Positions 35,097 to 39,710 of a stretch of DNA of 39,710 bases are shown in pieces. The stretch is taken from assembly GCA_944350275.1 (NCBI GenBank), contig CALVOK010000045.1, positions 1 through 39,710 on the forward strand, read 5' to 3'. The DNA is from an uncultured Clostridia bacterium. GTDB lineage: Bacteria; Bacillota; Clostridia; Christensenellales; UBA1242. A program made the translations under genes and the position numbers. Numbering within the stretch: the stretch's first letter is position 1; each line of letters opens with the position of its first letter. The notes below the pieces were generated by a model. That model had not been told where the DNA came from, made no database searches, and saw only the letters and a list, made by a program, of their open reading frames with translations.

Positions 35097-35924
35097 CTAA
35101 TTCACTCTCTTAACCATTAAGCGGTTAGATTTATTCTTTTTCTTTCTTGTCTTGTAACCAAGAGCAGGTTTATTCCAAGGTGTAACAGGTGATGCCATAC
35201 CAACAGGGCTCTTACCTTCACCACCACCATGCTTGTGGTCATTAGGGTTCATAGCCACACCACGAACAGCAGGTCTAACACCCATATGTCTATTTCTTCC
35301 AGCCTTGCCAAGAGATACAAGTTCATGGTCAATATTACCAACAGTACCAATTGTAGCACGGCAAGTTAAAAGCACCTTTCTCATTTCACCACTAGGCAAA
35401 CGAAGTGTTGCATATTTGCCTTCTTTTGCCATAAGTTGAATTTCAGCACCAGCAGAACGTCCAAGTTGTCCGCCCTTCTTAGGTTGAAGTTCTATATTAT
35501 GGAGAAGAGAGCCTACTGGAATTTTTGCAAGAGGTAAAGCGTTGCCGACTTTGATTTCAACATCTTCACCACTCATAACTTCATCCCCGTCTTTAAGTCC
35601 AACAGGAGCGATTATATATCTCTTTTCTCCATCAGCGTAGTTTAAAAGAGCAATATAAGCAGTTCTGTTAGGGTCATATTCAATACCTACAACTTTTGCA
35701 GGAATGTTGTCTTTGTTTCGTTTAAAGTCAATTATACGATACTTTTGTCTGTTTCCGCCACCTTGATGACGTACGGTAACCTTACCCTGAACATTTCTTC
35801 CAGCCTTGGAATTTTTCTTAGCAAGAAGAGATTTCTCAGGTTCTTTCTTTGTTACTTCTTCGTAGGAAGAGGTTGTATAAAATCTTCTTCCAGCGGAAGT
35901 TGGTCTATGAATTTTAATTGCCAT
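35097..35924 (-). CDS. rplB: 50S ribosomal protein L2
   Basis: Required for subunit association and peptidyl transfer. The 275 aa have the [20 protein letters not shown] core and the C-terminal [20 protein letters not shown]. In most bacteria the last motif reads NPVDHPHGGGEG; here Val and Pro are replaced by Asn and Lys, but the His-Gly-Gly-Gly-Glu core is kept. Confidence 0.98.
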   Translation of the reverse strand: MAIKIHRPTSAGRRFYTTSSYEEVTKKEPEKSLLAKKNSKAGRNVQGKVTVRHQGGGNRQKYRIIDFKRNKDNIPAKVVGIEYDPNRTAYIALLNYADGEKRYIIAPVGLKDGDEVMSGEDVEIKVGNALPLAKIPVGSLLHNIELQPKKGGQLGRSAGAEIQLMAKEGKYATLRLPSGEMRKVLLTCRATIGTVGNIDHELVSLGKAGRNRHMGVRPAVRGVAMNPNDHKHGGGEGKSPVGMASPVTPWNKPALGYKTRKKKNKSNRLMVKRVN

Positions 35925-35941
35925 TTTTATCCCCTCCCTAA

Positions 35942-36244
35942 TTAAGATAGACTGTCGAAGAATGCGATTGTTTTAGAGTCAGGTGTAAGAGTGACAATTG
36001 CCTTTTTGTAGTCACTTGTCTTTCCAACCGTTCTTCCAGCCTTTGTATTTTGAGTTTTCTTGTGTCCTTTAATGATACAAGTATTAACCTTTGCAACTTT
36101 TACATTAAAAAGTTGTTCAACGGCATTTTTGATTTGAATTTTTCCAGCATCTTTTGCAACGATGAAAGAATAAACCTTGTTTGCTATGCCAGAATAACTT
36201 TTCTCAGTGAGAAGTGGTCTTATAATGATTTTTTCGTTTTCCAT
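35942..36244 (-). CDS. rplW: 50S ribosomal protein L23
   Basis: Part of the tunnel exit platform that docks trigger factor and SRP. The 100 aa fit: [36 protein letters not shown] and [16 protein letters not shown]. The ATG overlaps the rplD stop by one base. Confidence 0.98.
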   Translation of the reverse strand: MENEKIIIRPLLTEKSYSGIANKVYSFIVAKDAGKIQIKNAVEQLFNVKVAKVNTCIIKGHKKTQNTKAGRTVGKTSDYKKAIVTLTPDSKTIAFFDSLS

Positions 36245-36870
36245 TATTCTGCGAATGCCTCCTCTATTTGTTTGATAGCCGACTGAGTAAGCACAACAAC
36301 CTTGTTTGCAAGAATTTCATATGCATTAAGGTCGCCAGCCTCTTCAATGCTAAGACTTGGTATGTTTGCAGTAGAGAGTTTGATGTTTTTGTCATTTACA
36401 TCATTTACTACCAAAACTTTGCCCTCAAACTTAAATGCGTCAAGGAATGCCTTAGCCTGTTTAGTCTTTGGCTCAGCGAAAGCAAACTTATCAAGAACTA
36501 CTACCTGATTTTGTCTGATTTTTTCGCTTATAGCAGAAAGAAGTGCATATCTCTTCTTTTGCTTGTTTACTTTCTTTGAGAAATCTCTTGGCTTTGGAGC
36601 AAAGACGATACCACCGCCTCTCCATTGAGGACCCTTTGTAGAGCCTTGTCTTGCCCTACCTGTCCCCTTTTGTCTCCAAGGTTTCTTAGCATGACCTCTT
36701 ACCTCACTACGTGTAAGAGTTGACTTTGTGCCCTGTCTTTGATTTGCATTGTATGCAACAACTACTTCGTGAATAAGTGGTTCATTGTATTCAACTGCGA
36801 AGAGTTCGTCAGGGAGATTAACTTGACCAACTTCCTCGGCTTGCATATTAAAAACTTTAACTTTTGCCAT
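36244..36870 (-). CDS. rplD: 50S ribosomal protein L4
   Basis: A tunnel-lining protein; in E. coli it also represses the S10 operon by binding the S10 leader. The 208 aa have the [20 protein letters not shown] loop and [20 protein letters not shown], then the globular C-terminal half. It starts 2 nt after the rplC stop. Whether it binds the unusual leader at 37836-38358 is an open question. Confidence 0.98.
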   Translation of the reverse strand: MAKVKVFNMQAEEVGQVNLPDELFAVEYNEPLIHEVVVAYNANQRQGTKSTLTRSEVRGHAKKPWRQKGTGRARQGSTKGPQWRGGGIVFAPKPRDFSKKVNKQKKRYALLSAISEKIRQNQVVVLDKFAFAEPKTKQAKAFLDAFKFEGKVLVVNDVNDKNIKLSTANIPSLSIEEAGDLNAYEILANKVVVLTQSAIKQIEEAFAE

Positions 36871-36872
36871 AA

Positions 36873-37508
36873 TTAACTCCTTTTAACTGCCTCACGTATT
36901 GTTACCACCGAACCCTTAGGTCCAGGAATGCAACCCTTCACGAGAAGAATATTTCTTTCAGTGTCCACCTTAACAATGTCAAGGTTTTGAATGGTAACCC
37001 TCTCAACACCATAGTGACCAGGCATATTCTTGTTTTTGAATACTCTTGATGGGGTTGAGTTTGCACTCATAGAGCCGACTTCTCTATGAACAGGTCCTGT
37101 ACCGTGAGTCATTTTAAGTCTGTGTTGGTTCCATCTTTGGATAACACCAGTAAAACCACGACCACGAGTAGTTCCTGTAACGTCTACTTTGTCACCCTCA
37201 GCAAAGATATCTGCTTTGATTTCTTGTCCGAGTGAATAATCTGTGCAGTTGTCAAATTTGAATTCTTTGAGTATTCTATAAGTTTCAACACCTGCTTTTT
37301 TGAATGCACCACTTCTAGCCTTGTTAACTCTGTGTGCTTTTTGTTTGTCGAATGCGACAACAAGTGCATCATAACTGTCTTTTTCGCTGTTCTTAACTTG
37401 AACAACAGGGCAAGGACCAGCCTCAACAACTGTAACTGGGATAACCAAACCTTCTGGAGTTAAGACTTGAGTCATTCCAAGTTTCTTGCCAATAATTGCT
37501 TTTTTCAT
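36873..37508 (-). CDS. rplC: 50S ribosomal protein L3
   Basis: Its extended loop reaches the peptidyl transferase centre. The 211 aa show KKAIIGKKLGMTQVLTPEG, the HGTGPVHREVGSMSANSTPS signature and FKNKNMPGHYG. GGAGG precedes the ATG. Confidence 0.98.
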   Translation of the reverse strand: MKKAIIGKKLGMTQVLTPEGLVIPVTVVEAGPCPVVQVKNSEKDSYDALVVAFDKQKAHRVNKARSGAFKKAGVETYRILKEFKFDNCTDYSLGQEIKADIFAEGDKVDVTGTTRGRGFTGVIQRWNQHRLKMTHGTGPVHREVGSMSANSTPSRVFKNKNMPGHYGVERVTIQNLDIVKVDTERNILLVKGCIPGPKGSVVTIREAVKRS

Positions 37509-37526
37509 TTTTCTGTCTTCCTCCTA

Positions 37527-37835
37527 TTATAGTTTGATTTTTATATCCACACCTGCTGGAAGGTCAATCTTCATAAGCGCATCAACCGCCTTAGCATTTG
37601 GTGAATATATGTCAATAAGTCTTTTGTGAGTTCTTGACTCAAATTGTTCACGACTGTCTTTGTCTTTGTGTGGTGAACGAATAACAGTGATCACTTCCCT
37701 ATCAGTTGGAAGTGGAATAGGTCCTGCAACTTTTGCACCGAACTTCTCGGCAGTATCAATGATTCTCTTGCAAGCATCATCAATAAGACCATGTTCGAAG
37801 GACTTTAATTTGATTCTAATAACTTGTGTTGCCAT
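37527..37835 (-). CDS. rpsJ: 30S ribosomal protein S10
   Basis: First gene of the superoperon; S10 sits in the 30S head and, as NusE, joins antitermination complexes. The 102 aa are canonical: [40 protein letters not shown] and the closing [16 protein letters not shown] precedes the ATG by about 11 nt. It is preceded by a long structured leader and a consensus promoter. Confidence 0.98.
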   Translation of the reverse strand: MATQVIRIKLKSFEHGLIDDACKRIIDTAEKFGAKVAGPIPLPTDREVITVIRSPHKDKDSREQFESRTHKRLIDIYSPNAKAVDALMKIDLPAGVDIKIKL

Positions 37836-37989
37836 TAATTTTTAAACCTCCTGTAATAGCAAATCTAACCAAATCACATATTCATTTTTTAAGATACACT
37901 CTAGTTATTTCTAAATGTGAAATTTTGAGAATTTTTACTCCAAACTTTCAAATCGCAGTAAAACGAGCAAGGTTATTCGGTACTCCTTT

Positions 37990-38040
37990 AAAGTAACTCT
38001 AACACCCTCAAACTGTAAGGAGACAAGCAGTGCAAGGCTC
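37990..38040 (-). repeat. S10 leader repeat, copy 2 (rpsJ-proximal)
   Basis: This 51-nt unit matches 38057-38107 at 47 of 51 positions with a period of 67 nt. Its CAGTTTGAGGGTG (38003-38015) is complementary over 13 nt to 38196-38208. Confidence 0.9.
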
Positions 38041-38056
38041 TCGATTTGAAACACTT

Positions 38057-38107
38057 AAAGTAACCCAACCACCCTCAAACTGTAAAGAGACAAGCAGTGC
38101 AAGGCTC
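38057..38107 (-). repeat. S10 leader repeat, copy 1
   Basis: Its CAGTTTGAGGGTGG (38069-38082) is complementary over 14 nt to 38196-38209; extended to 23 nt (38069-38091 with 38187-38209), 21 positions pair. Confidence 0.9.
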
Positions 38108-38186
38108 GGGGTTCGCTCGGGGATAGGAGTTTAGTAAGCCTAAATGACTATTCTCGAGCGGACCACAGTAAACACAGCAATGCGAA

Positions 38187-38209
38187 GTCTATTTGCAGTT
38201 TGAGGGTGG
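38187..38209 (-). repeat. Inverted partner of the S10 leader repeats
   Basis: In the transcript this segment comes first and can pair with either downstream repeat. On the plus strand it reads as a diverged third copy of the repeat, including the neighbouring GCAaTGC block. Confidence 0.85.
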
Positions 38210-38365
38210 TACACTTATCCGCGTGTATCATGCTGCTACTCATTAAAAAATGTGATTTTTCGGTTAGTCGCCCGCAGTCTTGCCACGGACTTGTCCGCGT
38301 AAATTCTCTTTGATTGCCGGTAATCAAAGTAACCTTACACATCAACCCATATTCACAGCAATAAT

Positions 38366-38394
38366 ACTATACCAAATAAAAACAGATTTGTCAA
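38366..38394 (-). promoter_or_regulatory. Promoter of the S10-spc-alpha superoperon
   Basis: TTGACA (38389-38394), 17-nt spacer, TATAGT (38366-38371) on the minus strand. The expected start is about 38358. Confidence 0.85.
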
Positions 38395-38601
38395 CGATTT
38401 TTCAAAAGAAATTTAAAAAAGTTTTCTTTGGTTATAATTTAATAATTTTTAAGACTTTGCAATGTGACTTGAAGATTGATAATATTGTTGCTTATCAAAA
38501 TTTTAAAAGACAAACACAACTTGTAATATTGCATTTTAATTTGTATGTCATATTTTAATAGGTTTAGATTTAATATATATAATTTATATATAATATAACA
38601 G
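38395..38601. other. AT-rich intergenic stretch
   Basis: I see no gene or clear signal between the superoperon promoter and the upstream terminator. Confidence 0.5.
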
Positions 38602-38630
38602 AAAAAACTAGACTTTTCAATCTAGTTTTT
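38602..38630 (-). terminator. Terminator of the DUF6273-like gene
   Basis: AAAACTAGA (38604-38612) pairs TCTAGTTTT (38621-38629), with a T-run on the minus strand. It separates this gene from the superoperon. Confidence 0.88.
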
Positions 38631-38671
38631 ATGCTTTTTAAATTAGAAGTGTTTAAACTTTCTTTATTTCC

Positions 38672-38769
38672 CTCTCCGTACTACTTTTCCTTAAGTCCTG
38701 TTTTGGAGAGAGACAGACTGCTGGAGCAATCTGTGAATTTTAGGAGAAAGACGATTTCAAATTTTCTCC
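38672..38769 (-). other. Three hairpins in the 3' UTR of the DUF6273-like gene
   Basis: In transcript order: GGAGAAA/TTTCTCC (38743-38749 with 38763-38769), a 10-bp ACAGATTGCT/AGCAGTCTGT helix with a CC turn (38713-38734), and CTCTCC/GGAGAG (38672-38677 with 38705-38710). They lie between the stop codon and the terminator. Confidence 0.55.
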
Positions 38770-38784
38770 AAGTTTTTTCGAATA

Positions 38785-39710
38785 TCAAAGTTCATCAACA
38801 GAAAATTTGAAAGCTGCTCGCACCGCACGATTGTATGCGGTGACACTAAAAGTACGGAGAGAGCCTGACGTAGAAACATAATACGCATCATAACTAAAAG
38901 ACGAACTAGGTGAACGGAGCCAATAGTAATCTCCCCACTTTCTATCTGTATCACTACTTGTTGTGGCATTCCCGCCCAATAAGGTGTAGGCTTCATAATA
39001 TGATAAGAGCCAGAATTTATCTGTATCTTCTCTACTATACTTTATCGTTGCTCCTGTCCAATCATCTGGTGAACCCTTTGGAAAATCTACATCCTGTGGA
39101 TTTGTTGTTGAATCTGTCATATCTGTATATAAATCACCCAGTGTTCTGCCTATTATGTCTGTATATATGATATCATTATCTGGGTCTATATGTAGGTCTG
39201 TGAACATATTTGATTGATAACTTGAATTTTTTGATGGCGAGTATACTGTTCCTGCGTCTGTTGATTTGCTAGTAAAACTCTTACTTACAAGTTCTTCAAT
39301 GTTCATATATTGTCTTACTGTGCTTGTTGAATAATCGTTGGCATCTATATCTGTCCAGCCATTTAATTGATGTTTGTATGGTGATGCATTTAAATAATCA
39401 TTGTTCCATGAACAATATAATCCACCTACATTTGCGCTCCTGAATGCACTTGTATATGTCTCCAATATAAAGTATCCATTGCCTGTTGGTCTTGTATTTG
39501 GGTCAAAGGCAGCATAGTGTTGCCCTTCGGCAAGTACTACCTCTGTATTCTCTGCCCCAGCAACATATGCTGTTGTCTCTTCAGCAAAGTACCTCCAACG
39601 TAAATATTCACTTTCACGTTTACCTTCAGCGTTGTCTGATGTGGTTGAGTATGTTCCCATTTCAACATACCAATAGCCCTCTTCTGTATATTGACTTACT
39701 TCGCCCTCGG
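38785..39710 (-). CDS. DUF6273-like surface protein, C-terminal part (runs off the window)
   Basis: 307 codons are visible; the frame stays open past base 39710, so the ATG at 39660 is internal. The C-terminal half fits DUF6273: FWLLSYYEAYTLLGG, DYYWLRSPSS and the closing NRAVRAAFKF, with the WLRSP and VR.AF marks. Upstream is Tyr/Asn/Ser/Thr-rich, as in secreted clostridial surface proteins. The signal peptide must lie outside the window. The function is unknown. Confidence 0.75.
   Translation of the reverse strand, partial: EGEVSQYTEEGYWYVEMGTYSTTSDNAEGKRESEYLRWRYFAEETTAYVAGAENTEVVLAEGQHYAAFDPNTRPTGNGYFILETYTSAFRSANVGGLYCSWNNDYLNASPYKHQLNGWTDIDANDYSTSTVRQYMNIEELVSKSFTSKSTDAGTVYSPSKNSSYQSNMFTDLHIDPDNDIIYTDIIGRTLGDLYTDMTDSTTNPQDVDFPKGSPDDWTGATIKYSREDTDKFWLLSYYEAYTLLGGNATTSSDTDRKWGDYYWLRSPSSSFSYDAYYVSTSGSLRTFSVTAYNRAVRAAFKFSVDEL

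Larger units (their letters stand above)
37836..38358 (-). ncRNA. Structured 5' leader of the S10 operon (about 520 nt)
   Basis: From the promoter at 38366-38394 the transcript runs about 520 nt to rpsJ. The outer half is far richer in G+C (27 of 60 bases at 38281-38340) than flanking DNA (10 of 60 at 38401-38460). Readable helices on the minus-strand RNA: CTTTGATT/AATCAAAG (38308-38315 with 38322-38329); a three-tier arm in one register (38114-38119/38155-38160, 38123-38126/38148-38151, 38130-38134/38140-38144); CAAATCG/CGATTTG closing 37950-38048; and TCACAT/ATGTGA near 37874-37920. Two direct repeats and one complementary segment allow alternative pairing. I recognise no known leader class. 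Confidence 0.7.

Noticed and set aside
36244-36870. L4 autoregulation of this operon as in E. coli
   Set aside because: The known E. coli L4 target hairpins are not recognisable in this leader, so the claim cannot be supported from sequence alone.
37990-38107. CRISPR-like repeats
   Set aside because: Only two copies with a 16-nt gap and 51-nt units, no cas genes, and they lie inside a leader.
38148-38345. 65-codon ORF at the 5' end of the S10 leader as a leader peptide
   Set aside because: It starts near the predicted transcription start but has no ribosome-binding site, uses GC-rich codons foreign to this genome, and its sequence is explained by the RNA helices. Not excluded, but non-coding is likelier.

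Overview
The window looks like a chromosomal segment of a low-GC Gram-positive bacterium of the Clostridia type, probably an uncultured gut lineage. The evidence is the AT-rich intergenic DNA, strong AGGAGG ribosome-binding sites, the zinc-ribbon (C+) forms of S14, L36 and S4, a KOW-domain gene between map and infA, and a protein resembling the C-terminal domain of spore-surface BclA proteins. No rRNA, CRISPR array, transposase or integrase is visible.

Layout. (1) 1-2.8 kb: the start of a secreted protein gene and a VirD4/TraG-type coupling ATPase, both minus strand, separated by a promoter with a G8 tract and a 40-bp palindrome. (2) 3-6.7 kb: tRNA-Val, a BclA-C-like protein, then a 59-residue ORF with recO behind a possible structured leader, then a membrane glycosyltransferase. 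(3) 6.9-15.6 kb: mixed genes: a degenerate histidine phosphatase, tRNA-Arg, a Sel1-like protein, an RlmD-type methyltransferase, engB, a 700-residue exported surface protein, tRNA-Ala and dtd. (4) 15.9-21.7 kb: a minus-strand accessory cluster of small membrane proteins, a lipoprotein, a coiled-coil protein, an ankyrin-TM protein, a DUF402 protein and possible decayed gene tails. (5) 22-37.8 kb: the complete S10-spc-alpha ribosomal superoperon, read right to left from rpsJ to rplQ, including secY, adk, map, infA and rpoA. (6) 37.8-39.7 kb: a roughly 520-nt structured leader with its own consensus promoter upstream of rpsJ, then the 3' part of a DUF6273-like surface protein gene.

The superoperon supplies the translation machinery, the translocon, the transcription alpha subunit and two housekeeping enzymes, mostly with gaps under 20 nt or small overlaps, so one long transcript with coupled translation is likely. 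Isolated tRNAs have their own TTGACA-N17 promoters. Nearly every promoter I could read has a 17-nt spacer, which makes the exceptions informative.

The strongest candidates for something undescribed are: the S10 leader, in which one 5' segment can pair with either of two downstream 51-nt repeats; the G8 tract inside the promoter spacer of a surface-protein gene; a 111-nt nested palindrome between secY and adk; and the accessory ankyrin/two-TM/lipoprotein cluster. All are read by eye. No alignment, folding or database search was run.
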